Source: Hymenobacter translucens
Lineage (GTDB): Bacteria; Bacteroidota; Bacteroidia; Cytophagales; Hymenobacteraceae
Direction of reading: 5' to 3'
Length of the DNA stretch: 64,000 bases
NCBI RefSeq assembly: GCF_020685205.1
Contig: NZ_JAJERB010000009.1
Location: 124,001 to 188,000, forward strand
Shown here: positions 45,891 to 53,842 of the stretch, piece by piece
How the letters are laid out: each line of letters begins with the position of its first letter
How positions within the stretch are numbered: the first letter of the stretch is position 1
The notes under the pieces: generated by a model
Told to the model about the DNA's origin: nothing
Seen by the model: the letters and a program-made list of their open reading frames with translations, nothing else
The model's database searches: none
Made by a program: the position numbers and the translations under genes

Positions 45891-46796
45891 ATGCCCGATT
45901 TTCGCCTTCGCGTTTTTCAGTCGGTTGCCCGGCACCTGAGCTTTACCAAGGCCGCGCAGGAGCTGTTCATCACCCAGCCCGCCGTCACCAAGCACATCCG
46001 GGAGCTGGAGCGCAGCTACGGGCAGCGCCTGTTCGAGCGGCGCGGTAACCGCGTCAGCCTCACCGAGGCCGGCCGCCTGCTGCTTTCCCACGCCGACGAG
46101 GTTGAAAACCTGCACCAGCAGCTTACCGACCAGCTGCACAGCCTCCACGACCAGGCCGCGGGCCGGCTCCGGCTCGGGGCCAGCACCACCCTGGCCCAGT
46201 ACATCCTGCCCCCGCTGCTGCCGGCCTTTCAGGCCCGCTACCCCAGCATCGAGCTCACGATGCGCAGCGGCAACTCCGAGCACATTGCCGAGGCCCTCCT
46301 GCGCGGGCAGCTCGACCTGGGATTTGTGGAAGGGCAGGTGAAGAACCGCGACCTGCACTACGAGCTGCTCCTGCACGACGAGCTGGTGGCAGTGCGTCGC
46401 GCTACCCCGGCCGGCCCGCCTCCGGAGCCGGTGCCCCTGGCGGCCGTGCTCGAACAGCCCCTGGTGCTGCGGGAGCGGGGCTCGGGCACGCTCGAAGTGC
46501 TGGAATTCGCCCTGCGGGCCCAGCAGATCAAGCTCAGCAGCCTGAACGTGGCGCTGTACCTCGACAACACGGAGGGCATTAAGTCCTACCTCGAAGCGGC
46601 ACCCAACTGCCTGGGGTTCGTTTCGCGCCGGGCCCTAAGCAAGGAAGTGGAGGCGGGGCAGCTGGAGATTGTGCCAGTGCAGGGCCTGCACCTTAGCCGG
46701 AAGCTCGAAGCCGTCTGGGTGCAGGGCGAGCCGCTGTCGGTGGCGGCGCAACGCCTGCTGGTATTTGCCCACCAGCGGTTTGATAGTATAACCTGA
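45891..46796 (+). CDS. LysR family transcriptional regulator
   Basis: 301 residues. Winged helix-turn-helix at about residues 5-64 (VFQSVARHLSFTKAAQELFITQPAVTKHIRELE), then a two-lobed periplasmic-binding-like effector domain (about 90-295) with RLGASTTLAQYILPPLLPAF and GNSEHIAEALL. The N-terminus is close to the CysL/YeiE/CbbR group. The gene is 76 bp before the YeiH exporter and a palindrome lies between them, so it probably controls that gene. Its own start is only 10 bp from the repeat block at 45780-45880. Confidence 0.92.
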   Translation: MPDFRLRVFQSVARHLSFTKAAQELFITQPAVTKHIRELERSYGQRLFERRGNRVSLTEAGRLLLSHADEVENLHQQLTDQLHSLHDQAAGRLRLGASTTLAQYILPPLLPAFQARYPSIELTMRSGNSEHIAEALLRGQLDLGFVEGQVKNRDLHYELLLHDELVAVRRATPAGPPPEPVPLAAVLEQPLVLRERGSGTLEVLEFALRAQQIKLSSLNVALYLDNTEGIKSYLEAAPNCLGFVSRRALSKEVEAGQLEIVPVQGLHLSRKLEAVWVQGEPLSVAAQRLLVFAHQRFDSIT

Positions 46797-46806
46797 GGTA
46801 ATTGCT

Positions 46807-46826
46807 GATAATCATTTTTGATTATC
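46807..46826 (+). promoter_or_regulatory. Probable LysR operator upstream of yeiH-like gene
   Basis: Perfect dyad GATAATCA-tttt-TGATTATC containing the T-N11-A LysR box. It lies 10 bp after the LysR stop codon and 47 bp before the exporter start at 46873. A near -7 element (TACTTTTA, 46846-46853) sits just downstream of it. Confidence 0.65.
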
Positions 46827-46872
46827 GAACGGGAGACGGTCATCGTACTTTTAGGGTCCCATCCCGCCCTGC

Positions 46873-47892
46873 ATGAAAGCTACCCACCCTCGCCCGTCGG
46901 TTTCGCCCCCCGATGCTGGTGCCTTTGCCGCCTGGCTGAACCAGCCATTCCCGCTATTAGGCGTCCAAGTCACACCCCAGCAGCTGATTTTCGGCCTGGG
47001 CGCCCTGATATGCCTTTCCCCGCTGGGCTCCCCACCGCTGGCGCTGGTGCTGGGGCTGATGGTCGCCCTGCTCGTCGGCAACCCGGTTCTCGCCCAGAGC
47101 CGGCGCTACACGGGGAAGCTGCTGCAGTGGTCGGTGGTCGGGCTGGGCTTTGGTATGAACACCCACGCCGCGCTGGCTGCGGGCCGGCAGGGCATCCTGT
47201 TCACGGTGGCTTCCATCTTCGGCACGCTGGTGCTGGGCTTTCTGGTAGGCCGCTGGCTGGGCATCGACCGCAAGACGTCCCACCTTATTTCCTGCGGCAC
47301 GGCCATCTGCGGGGGCAGCGCTATTGCCGCCGTCGGGCCGGTCATCAAAGCCGAGGAGTCGCAGCTGTCGGTGGCCCTGGGCACGGTGTTTATCCTGAAC
47401 TCGGTAGCGCTGTTTCTGTTTCCGTCGGTGGGGCACCTGCTGCACATGAGCCAGAACCAGTTCGGGCTGTGGGCCGCCATTGCCATCCACGATACCAGCT
47501 CGGTGGTAGGCGCCGCCGAGCACTACGGTACCGAAGCTCTGCAGGTCGCCACTACCGTAAAGCTGGCCCGGGCCCTGTGGATTATCCCGGTGTCGCTCGG
47601 CACCGCCCTTTTGTTTAAGACCCCCGGCGCGAAAATCAAGTGGCCCTACTTTATCCTGGGCTTTATCGGCGCCATGCTCTTGAACACCTACGTGGCCGCG
47701 CTGGCGCCCATTGCCCCTGTCGTGGTCAAAGCCGCCAAGCTGGGCCTTACGCTGACGTTGTTTCTGATTGGTGCCGGCCTGTCGGCCAAGGTGCTGCGCT
47801 CCGTCGGCATCCGCCCCTTTGCCCAGGGCGTGCTGCTCTGGACGCTGATTTCCGCCGTTTCGCTCTGGGTTATCCTGCAGACAGTAGCTTAG
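46873..47892 (+). CDS. YeiH family putative sulfate/sulfonate exporter
   Basis: 339 residues, many-span membrane protein (about 9-11 hydrophobic segments from residue 30 to the end). It matches the YeiH/UPF0324 family: NQPFPLLGVQVTPQQLIFGLGALICLSPL, the SRRYTGKLLQWSVVGLGFGMN segment, ISCGTAICGGSAIAAVGPVI (a signature block) and AIHDTSSVVGAAEHYG. The family is predicted to export sulfate or sulfite; evidence is limited. Placement beside a LysR gene copies the yeiE-yeiH order in enterobacteria, supporting co-regulation. Confidence 0.92.
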   Translation: MKATHPRPSVSPPDAGAFAAWLNQPFPLLGVQVTPQQLIFGLGALICLSPLGSPPLALVLGLMVALLVGNPVLAQSRRYTGKLLQWSVVGLGFGMNTHAALAAGRQGILFTVASIFGTLVLGFLVGRWLGIDRKTSHLISCGTAICGGSAIAAVGPVIKAEESQLSVALGTVFILNSVALFLFPSVGHLLHMSQNQFGLWAAIAIHDTSSVVGAAEHYGTEALQVATTVKLARALWIIPVSLGTALLFKTPGAKIKWPYFILGFIGAMLLNTYVAALAPIAPVVVKAAKLGLTLTLFLIGAGLSAKVLRSVGIRPFAQGVLLWTLISAVSLWVILQTVA

Positions 47893-48152
47893 ATGGAGCT
47901 GCAAGCATTTTTGGCGGATGTTATTAAATCGTTCTGTCGTCCTGAAGCAAAGCCGAAGGACTTGCCACCGATAAGCAAGAAGCCTTCATAAATCAGCAAA
48001 AGCCCCTTTCCACGCAATGGAAAGGGGCTTTTGCTTTGCATAGTAGGCCGCCAAGCAAAGTAGAGACAGGTCCTGGTTCGATGCTTGGGACGCAGAATGC
48101 TCAAGATGGCAAAACGGCAAAAAGCTTGCAGCTTGAGGCTTACAGCTGGCAG
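47893..48152. repeat. Composite repeat spacer with a terminator (GTCCTGAAG and AGCTTG words)
   Basis: This 260-bp gap between convergent genes holds GTCGTCCTGAAGCAAAGCCGAAGGACTTGCC (decayed copy of the GTCATCCTGA-type palindrome), a perfect terminator hairpin AAAAGCCCCTTTCC / GGAAAGGGGCTTTT at 47998-48032, and AAGCTTGCAGCTTGAGGCTTACAGCTGGCAGCT at about 48120-48153 (AGCTTG family). No gene is seen. Confidence 0.68.
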
Positions 48153-48338
48153 CTATTTATCCTCCTTCTTCCGGCCGGAACCGCTTTTCTTGCCGCCGCC
48201 ATCGTTTTTATTGACGGTAGCCCAGGCCCGGCGCTCGGCTTCTTCTTCCGGGACGCCGCGCTTTTCGTAGCCTTCTTCAATGTGCTCGGCCTGCCGCTTC
48301 TGCTTGTCGGTGTAGGCGGATTTATCTCCCTGAGGCAT
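48153..48338 (-). CDS. Small conserved charged protein (61 aa)
   Basis: 61 residues, very polar: PQGDKSAYTDKQKRQAEHIEE, then GYEKRGVPEEEAERRAWATVN and a Gly/Lys/Ser tail. The pattern is that of a small protein widely found in rhizobia, bdellovibrios and Bacteroidota and sometimes labelled plasmid-stabilization-like. No function is known to me. ATG 48338 is the only start. Single gene on this strand. Confidence 0.72.
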   Translation of the reverse strand: MPQGDKSAYTDKQKRQAEHIEEGYEKRGVPEEEAERRAWATVNKNDGGGKKSGSGRKKEDK

Positions 48339-48485
48339 GGTGATGGTGCGTTAAGGTGAAACAGTAGTGCGTTATTGCTCAGCTGTATACGCGGGCCGGA
48401 GCCGGCTGTTTCTAGCGTTGAGCTGCGGATGTTGGCCCGGGGCTGCCTATATTCGCTTTTTCGCTGCCCGACCCCGCCCGCTTTT

Positions 48486-48731
48486 ATGCGTCAACTAGCC
48501 GATATTCCGCATCCGGAAGCTAAAATCACTTTGTTTTCCTGGAATGGTAAATACCTCATCAAGCTGGAAAAAGGCCCGTTCGAACAGACCTACAAAGTCA
48601 GTGAGATGGACGTGACCAGTGAGGCCGACGTGCGCGACCTGCTCGACGAAGCGTTTCTGGCCGCGGCCCTGGCCCGCTTCCAGGCAATGGCCGCCGACCT
48701 GCACGCAGCCTTCCAGCGTCACGATCTTTAA
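48486..48731 (+). CDS. Small conserved hypothetical protein
   Basis: 81 residues from ATG 48486; the longer frame to 48375 has no conserved look. Compact acidic protein: PEAKITLFSWNGKYLIKLEKGPFEQTYKV, then a helical EADVRDLLDEAFLAAALARFQAMAADLH tail. No signal or span; cytoplasmic. It is 36 bp ahead of the next gene and is the first of a four-gene operon. Confidence 0.65.
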   Translation: MRQLADIPHPEAKITLFSWNGKYLIKLEKGPFEQTYKVSEMDVTSEADVRDLLDEAFLAAALARFQAMAADLHAAFQRHDL

Positions 48732-48767
48732 GGCCGCCCATTCCTGTTTTCTTCTCAACCGTTTTAT

Positions 48768-49496
48768 ATGAAAAGACTTTACCCCGTTCTGTTTTTGTTT
48801 ACCCTGTTTCTGGCGGTGGGTCCCCGCGCTTCGGCCCAGCTGTACGACGTGCGGGCCGGCAGCTACAACTATGAGCGCCAGGAGCGCGAGGTTCTGAAAG
48901 TGCAGGTGGAGGGCACCGCCGACTGGACCCGGAACTTCTGGGCCGACTGGCTGAAGGACAACTACAACATCAAGCTCAAGGGCGGGGGCGTGATGGGCGT
49001 CGGCAAAAAGGACGTGCAGGTAGCCAAGCAGACGCCGGCCAATGCCATTTCCGGCCGCCTGCTCGACCTGTATTCCACCGTCAGCTCGCCTTCCGACTCG
49101 GTTTCGGAGTTGAGCGTGTTCGGCAGCTACGGCCCCGACTCCTTTTTCAGCGAAGACAAAACGCCCAAGGAGTACGCCGCCCTGCGCTCCATGGTGCAGA
49201 GCTTTGCCGCCGCTGCCCGCCTGAAAGCCTACCGGGAGCAGATCGAAGCCGCCGACAAGCTGGTAGCCGATACCCAGAAGGAAAGAGAGCGGCTCGAAAA
49301 GGAAACCGGAGCCCTCAAAGCCAGCACGGCCAGCAACCTCGCCCGCATCGAGGCCCTCAAAAAGCAGAACGTCGACAACATGCTCAAGGTCCGCGAGGAC
49401 TCGGTAAAGCTGATCAATAATGCCCGGCTGATGGAGCTGCACAAGCTGCGTTTGCAGCAGCGGCGTGACCGGCTGACCGCACTTGACCGTAAATAG
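48768..49496 (+). CDS. Exported hypothetical protein with coiled-coil tail
   Basis: 242 residues. Signal peptide KRLYPVLFLFTLFLAVGPRASA. The body (about 23-130) has strands with Gly-rich turns; the last 100 residues are a long charged coiled coil (AYREQIEAADKLVADTQKERERLEKETGALK). No family recognised. Second gene of the operon. Confidence 0.65.
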   Translation: MKRLYPVLFLFTLFLAVGPRASAQLYDVRAGSYNYERQEREVLKVQVEGTADWTRNFWADWLKDNYNIKLKGGGVMGVGKKDVQVAKQTPANAISGRLLDLYSTVSSPSDSVSELSVFGSYGPDSFFSEDKTPKEYAALRSMVQSFAAAARLKAYREQIEAADKLVADTQKERERLEKETGALKASTASNLARIEALKKQNVDNMLKVREDSVKLINNARLMELHKLRLQQRRDRLTALDRK

Positions 49497-49538
49497 GGGC
49501 GCTCCGCGGTTACGCGGCGTGTAGTACAAACCACCGGA

Positions 49539-50807
49539 ATGGAAAAAGACCCCTCCCCACTTGATACCCTTCGCCAGCTGAAAGAGTGGCTGGACGCCGG
49601 CACGATTACGCCCGCCGAGTTTGAAACGCTGAAGCGCAAGCTGCTTTTCGGGGACGCTCCCGCCGGGGCAGCTCCAGTTGTCCCCCCGGCACCGGTTTCC
49701 CCTCCGGCGCCCATAACGCCCCCGGCGCCTGTGCCGCCGCCGCCCCCGCCGCTGCCAACGCCCATTCCAACGCCGCCCCCACCTCCGCCGGCTGCTCCTC
49801 CGAGTGAGCATTTGGCCGAAACGGTGCCGGTCGATGGTCCTTTCGGGCCTTCGGTGGTTGAATTCTTTCCAGAAAGGGAGAAGCCGACGCCGGCTGCAAC
49901 CGAAACCGGCAGCGGGACGATACCGCCCGTGACCCCGCCCCCAACAGGCTTCAGCAACAACAGCCGGCCGGTTCCGGTGGAGCCCACTTTCCGCACAACT
50001 TCTGCGCCGCCGGTGCCTCCCATGCCCCCGGTGGCTCCGGTAGGCCCGTCGGAGGAGCCCCTGGATGAGGAAGTAGAGGTGGAAGAAGCCCCCGCCCGCA
50101 GCCCGCTCAGCCTGGTGCTCATCATCGGCGGAATCCTGCTGCTGCTGAGTCTGGTGCTGTATCTGGCCCTGGGCAACCGTGAGTCGGAGCACCTGTCGAG
50201 TAAAACCCGCACCGCCGACGACAGCCTGATGGTAACGCCCGAAACCGGCCCGCAGGGCGAGCAGATTGACCTGCCCGTAGCCCCGGCGCCCGAAACCGTA
50301 CGCGTCCAGCCTGCCCTTCCCCCGGCAGCGGCCCCCTCGGTCGACTCCGCGGCTGTAACTCCTGCTCCCGCGGCCGCCCCGGCCGCTACCCCGGCTCCCG
50401 TCGACGAAAGTGCCGTGCGGAGCCAGGCGCAGTCGGTGCTGGAGGCGTACTACGAAGACCTGAAAGCCGCGCCCTTTGATGCCAGTCGCCATTTTGCCCC
50501 GACGGTGGAGCGTTTCTATACCCAGCAGAACACCACGCCGGCCGCCATCAGTGAGGAGTTGGCCCGCAGCCATTTCCCGGAGTTCCAGCAGGCGGAAACC
50601 GAGATTGAGCCCGGCACCATGAAGGTGGGCCCGCCGGCCGAGGACGGCTCCCGTGTCGTCACTTATCAGGAGCGCAGCAAGGCCTTCCGCCAGTCGCGGC
50701 AGCAGCACCAGCAGACGCTGGCGCAGGTGCGCGTCCGGCTCGACCGCAACGGCAAAATCGTGTACCTGCGGCAGGAGCGCCTGCTTGAAAACGTCTTCAC
50801 CGAGTAG
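49539..50807 (+). CDS. Membrane protein with N-terminal SHOCT-like helix pair and Pro-rich linker
   Basis: 422 residues. N-terminal SHOCT-type motif DTLRQLKEWLDAGTITPAEFETLKRKLL (about 9-36), then a long Pro/Ala-rich linker (about 45-180), one membrane span at about 188-208 (LSLVLIIGGILLLLSLVLYLALG), and an acidic/Pro-rich stretch leading to a folded C-terminal part (about 290-420, SVLEAYYEDLKAAPFDASRHFAP) that looks like an NTF2-type fold. Topology: SHOCT inside, folded part outside. Function unknown. Confidence 0.7.
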   Translation: MEKDPSPLDTLRQLKEWLDAGTITPAEFETLKRKLLFGDAPAGAAPVVPPAPVSPPAPITPPAPVPPPPPPLPTPIPTPPPPPPAAPPSEHLAETVPVDGPFGPSVVEFFPEREKPTPAATETGSGTIPPVTPPPTGFSNNSRPVPVEPTFRTTSAPPVPPMPPVAPVGPSEEPLDEEVEVEEAPARSPLSLVLIIGGILLLLSLVLYLALGNRESEHLSSKTRTADDSLMVTPETGPQGEQIDLPVAPAPETVRVQPALPPAAAPSVDSAAVTPAPAAAPAATPAPVDESAVRSQAQSVLEAYYEDLKAAPFDASRHFAPTVERFYTQQNTTPAAISEELARSHFPEFQQAETEIEPGTMKVGPPAEDGSRVVTYQERSKAFRQSRQQHQQTLAQVRVRLDRNGKIVYLRQERLLENVFTE

Positions 50808-50857
50808 CCGGACCGGGCTGCAACCATTCGCGGAGGAGCGGTGTCTTGCTGTTGCTC

Positions 50858-51916
50858 ATGAAAAGTACCCGTTTCACCTTTTCCTTGTGGGCCGCGCTGG
50901 GACTGCCGCTGCTTTCGTCTTGCCTGAACGTGCTGGCCCCCCGGCGCGATTTTGCTGCCTACCCGTCGCCACCGGCTCCGGACTATTCCCAGGAGGACAG
51001 CTGGGCCGCCCTGCCCGAGCGGCGCGACTCGGCGGATGCCGTGCCGAAGAACTCTGGTCTGCGTGACCGGCAGCGCAATGCCGCCGTCGACGTGTTTTTT
51101 CTGCACCCGACCACCTACTACGGCCGGGGACCCTGGAATGCCGCGCTGACTGACGCCGCTACCAACCGCGTCACCGACCGCAACACGATTCGCAATCAGG
51201 CCAGCGTGTTCAACTCCGTAGGCCGCATCTACGCGCCCCGGTACCGGCAGGCCACGCTTTACTCGTTTTTCGACGAGCCCAACCCCAGCAGCAAAGCTGC
51301 CATCGACCTGGCGTACATCGACGTGAAGGCGGCTTTTCAGTATTTCCTCGACCACTACCACACGAGCAACCGGCCCATCATCCTGGCCGGGCACAGCCAG
51401 GGTACTTACCTCACGCGCCGCCTGCTGCACGACTTTTTCGAAAACGACCCGGTCCTGCGCAAACAGCTCGTGGCCGCCTACCTGGTGGGGCACACCGTAA
51501 AGCCCGACGAGTTTACAACTATCCGGCCCTGCGAGGACTCCACCCAGACCGGCTGCTACGTGAGCTGGAATACGGTAGAGTGGGGCCAGGAGTACCCGCA
51601 GTTCAGCCAGGGCGTGGCTACCAACCCGCTGACCTGGACCCGTGACACGGCTACGGCCCCGGCCGCGCTCAACCTGGGCGGTGTGCCGTTTCTGTTTAAC
51701 CGCGTTGACAAAGGCGTAGTGGATGCCCGGCCGCACCAGGGCCTACTGTGGGTGCATGTGCCGAAGCCCGTTGGCTACCTGCGCTTTATTCTGCCCGGGA
51801 TGCCCGAGCTGCGCCATTCCTTCCACGTAGCCGACTATGGTCTGTTCTATATGAATGTACGGCACAACGCCGAAACCCGGGTGCGCACGTACCGCAGGAG
51901 CATCGGCCGGCAGTAG
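50858..51916 (+). CDS. DUF3089 alpha/beta-hydrolase lipoprotein
   Basis: 352 residues from ATG 50858. Lipoprotein signal STRFTFSLWAALGLPLLSSC with lipobox LSSC. DUF3089 family, related to lipases: VDVFFLHPTTYYGRGPWNAAL, YAPRYRQATLYSFFD, nucleophile serine in LAGHSQGTYL, and VGHTVKPDEF. Family members are predicted esterases; substrate unknown. Last gene of the operon starting at 48486. Confidence 0.85.
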   Translation: MKSTRFTFSLWAALGLPLLSSCLNVLAPRRDFAAYPSPPAPDYSQEDSWAALPERRDSADAVPKNSGLRDRQRNAAVDVFFLHPTTYYGRGPWNAALTDAATNRVTDRNTIRNQASVFNSVGRIYAPRYRQATLYSFFDEPNPSSKAAIDLAYIDVKAAFQYFLDHYHTSNRPIILAGHSQGTYLTRRLLHDFFENDPVLRKQLVAAYLVGHTVKPDEFTTIRPCEDSTQTGCYVSWNTVEWGQEYPQFSQGVATNPLTWTRDTATAPAALNLGGVPFLFNRVDKGVVDARPHQGLLWVHVPKPVGYLRFILPGMPELRHSFHVADYGLFYMNVRHNAETRVRTYRRSIGRQ

Positions 51917-51940
51917 GGAGCTGCTCACACCCGGTCACGC

Positions 51941-53533
51941 TTACCCGGGTGCCAGCACATACTGCCGGGCCAGCTGCGTGAATTCAATTACCTGCTGCTG
52001 CTGCCAATTGGCATCCCGGTCCAGCTCCCGGGCCAGCAGACGGGCTACCAGCGGCGCCATGCGGATAGCCGCGGCGGCGTCGAGGAACAGCACCCGCACC
52101 CGTCGGGCCAACACATCTTCCACCGTGCGGGCCATTTCCCACCGCGCCGCCCATACTACCTCGACCTGCCGAAATTCCAGCGCCGGGTCCAGCTTCTCGG
52201 CCAGCTCCGGGTGCTCCGTCATTAGCTGCTGCAGAGCCGGGGCATCGGTGCCGTACCCGGAGAGGTGGCTGTGGTGGTCAGGAGTGGGCTGCGCCCCATG
52301 AATGGGCAGCTCGGCGGTACGGGTGGAGGCGGGGCGAAGCCGGCCCATGGCTACGGCCCGGTCTATGGTGTCTTCCCCCATGCGGCGGTAGGTGGTCCAC
52401 TTGCCCCCGGTAATGGTAATCAGCCCGGCTTTCGAAACCAGAATCTTGTGGCTGCGCGAAATCTCCCGGGTTTTCGCCGAGCCGTTCCGGGGCGCGGCCA
52501 ACGGGCGCAGCCCGGCAAAGATGCTTAGCACATCGGAGCGGCGGGGCGGACGAACCAGGTAACGGGCCGCGGTGCGCAGAATAAACTCAATTTCCTCTTC
52601 CAGGGCCCGGGGCTCGGGGCTGATGATGTCCAGGGGCGTGTCGGTGGTGCCCAATACGATGCGGTTGTGCCAGGGCACCGCAAACAGCACCCGGCCGTCC
52701 TCAGTCTTCGGAATCATTAGCGCATCCTCCCCGGGCAGAAATGACTGGTCGAGCACCAGGTGCACGCCCTGACTGGGCCGTACGAGCTTGGGGACGCCGG
52801 GCTCGTCGAGCTGCAGGATATCGTCCACGAAGATGCCGGTAGCATTTATCACCGTCTTCGCCTGTACGTCGTAGGTCTGGCCGGATTCCTGGTCGGCCGC
52901 CACTACGCCGGTAATCTGACCCTGCGCGTCTTTTAACAGCTTTTGCACAGCGCAGTGGTTGAGCATTGTGCCGCCCAGCTCCACGGCCGTCTGCGCCAGG
53001 TTGATGGCCAGGCGGGCGTCGTCGAACTGCCCGTCGTGGTACAGCACCCCGCCCCGGAGCCCCGCCGGCTGCAGGTTGCCCAAACGGCTCAAGGTTTCCT
53101 GCCGGCTCAGGTGGGCCGATGCTCCCAGGCTCAGCTTGCCAGCCAGTAGGTCGTAGAGCTTGAGCCCGATAGTATAGAAAGGTCCGCCCCACCAGTCGTA
53201 GTTGGGAATGATAAAATCCTGGTTTTTGACCAAATGAGGCGCGTTTTTCAGCAGCAGGCCCCGTTCGTACAACGCCTCCCGCACGAGCCGCACGTCGCCC
53301 TGGGCCAGGTAGCGCACCCCGCCGTGAACCAGCTTGGTGCTCCGGCTGGAAGTGCCCTTGGCAAAATCGTCGCGCTCCAGCAGCAGGGTGGAGTAGCCCC
53401 GGCTTAGCGCATCCAGCGCCACGCCCAGCCCCGTGGCCCCACCCCCGATAACGACCACGTCCCAACTGGGGCGGGACTGTAGCTGCCCCAGCAGGACTTC
53501 ACGGCTGAACACGGACGGTTTTTCGCTGGACAT
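51941..53533 (-). CDS. glpD: Glycerol-3-phosphate dehydrogenase/oxidase (FAD)
   Basis: 530 residues. FAD-binding motif VVVIGGGATGLGVALDALSRGYSTLLLERDDF (about 27-58) followed by SSRSTKLVHGGVRYLAQGD, the signature of GlpD/GlpO. The C-terminal cap domain (about 395-530) is present. Oxidises sn-glycerol-3-phosphate to dihydroxyacetone phosphate and passes electrons to quinone at the inner membrane. No glpK or glpF is next to it. Confidence 0.95.
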   Translation of the reverse strand: MSSEKPSVFSREVLLGQLQSRPSWDVVVIGGGATGLGVALDALSRGYSTLLLERDDFAKGTSSRSTKLVHGGVRYLAQGDVRLVREALYERGLLLKNAPHLVKNQDFIIPNYDWWGGPFYTIGLKLYDLLAGKLSLGASAHLSRQETLSRLGNLQPAGLRGGVLYHDGQFDDARLAINLAQTAVELGGTMLNHCAVQKLLKDAQGQITGVVAADQESGQTYDVQAKTVINATGIFVDDILQLDEPGVPKLVRPSQGVHLVLDQSFLPGEDALMIPKTEDGRVLFAVPWHNRIVLGTTDTPLDIISPEPRALEEEIEFILRTAARYLVRPPRRSDVLSIFAGLRPLAAPRNGSAKTREISRSHKILVSKAGLITITGGKWTTYRRMGEDTIDRAVAMGRLRPASTRTAELPIHGAQPTPDHHSHLSGYGTDAPALQQLMTEHPELAEKLDPALEFRQVEVVWAARWEMARTVEDVLARRVRVLFLDAAAAIRMAPLVARLLARELDRDANWQQQQVIEFTQLARQYVLAPG

Positions 53534-53581
53534 TGGAAAGCTTGTTTACCTGGGAAGACGAACAACCGCTTACGGCTGTTG

Positions 53582-53589
53582 TAGCTTTG
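53582..53589 (+). promoter_or_regulatory. -7 promoter element (TAGCTTTG) of a small membrane peptide gene
   Basis: Full TAnnTTTG match, 37 bp before the ATG at 53626, on the plus strand. Confidence 0.5.
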
Positions 53590-53625
53590 CCGGGCAAATA
53601 AGCTCGTCAATCTTACCTCAACTTC

Positions 53626-53757
53626 ATGCAAGGCATCAACTGGCCGCGGCTGCTTATCGGATTGCTGTTTCTGATCCTGCTGGTGGCCCTGGCGAAAAAC
53701 CTGCTTCAGGGCGTAAACCGGCCGAAAAGAACGGTTCCCACCAGTCAGGGACGCTAG
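53626..53757 (+). CDS. Putative 43-residue single-span membrane protein
   Basis: Encodes MQGINWPRLLIGLLFLILL continuing VALAKNLLQGVNRPKRTVP and a short polar tail. One clear membrane helix at about residues 8-23, followed by a basic stretch (NRPKR), so the tail should face the cytoplasm. It has its own -7 element, an ATG start, and a strong terminator 28 bp after the stop. It sits in the gap between glpD and tsf, which no other gene uses. No family known. Confidence 0.5.
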   Translation: MQGINWPRLLIGLLFLILLVALAKNLLQGVNRPKRTVPTSQGR

Positions 53758-53784
53758 CGTATTTTCCTGCTGGAGAGAAACAAC

Positions 53785-53819
53785 AAAAAGCCCCGCCGGC
53801 ACGATGCCAGCGGGGCTTC
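53785..53819. terminator. Two-way terminator between the small peptide gene and tsf
   Basis: AAAAGCCCCGCCGGC... GCCAGCGGGGCTTCT hairpin, 28 bp after the small gene's stop and 24 bp past the tsf stop on the other strand. Confidence 0.82.
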
Positions 53820-53842
53820 TCAATTTAATTTAAGCCGAAAGC

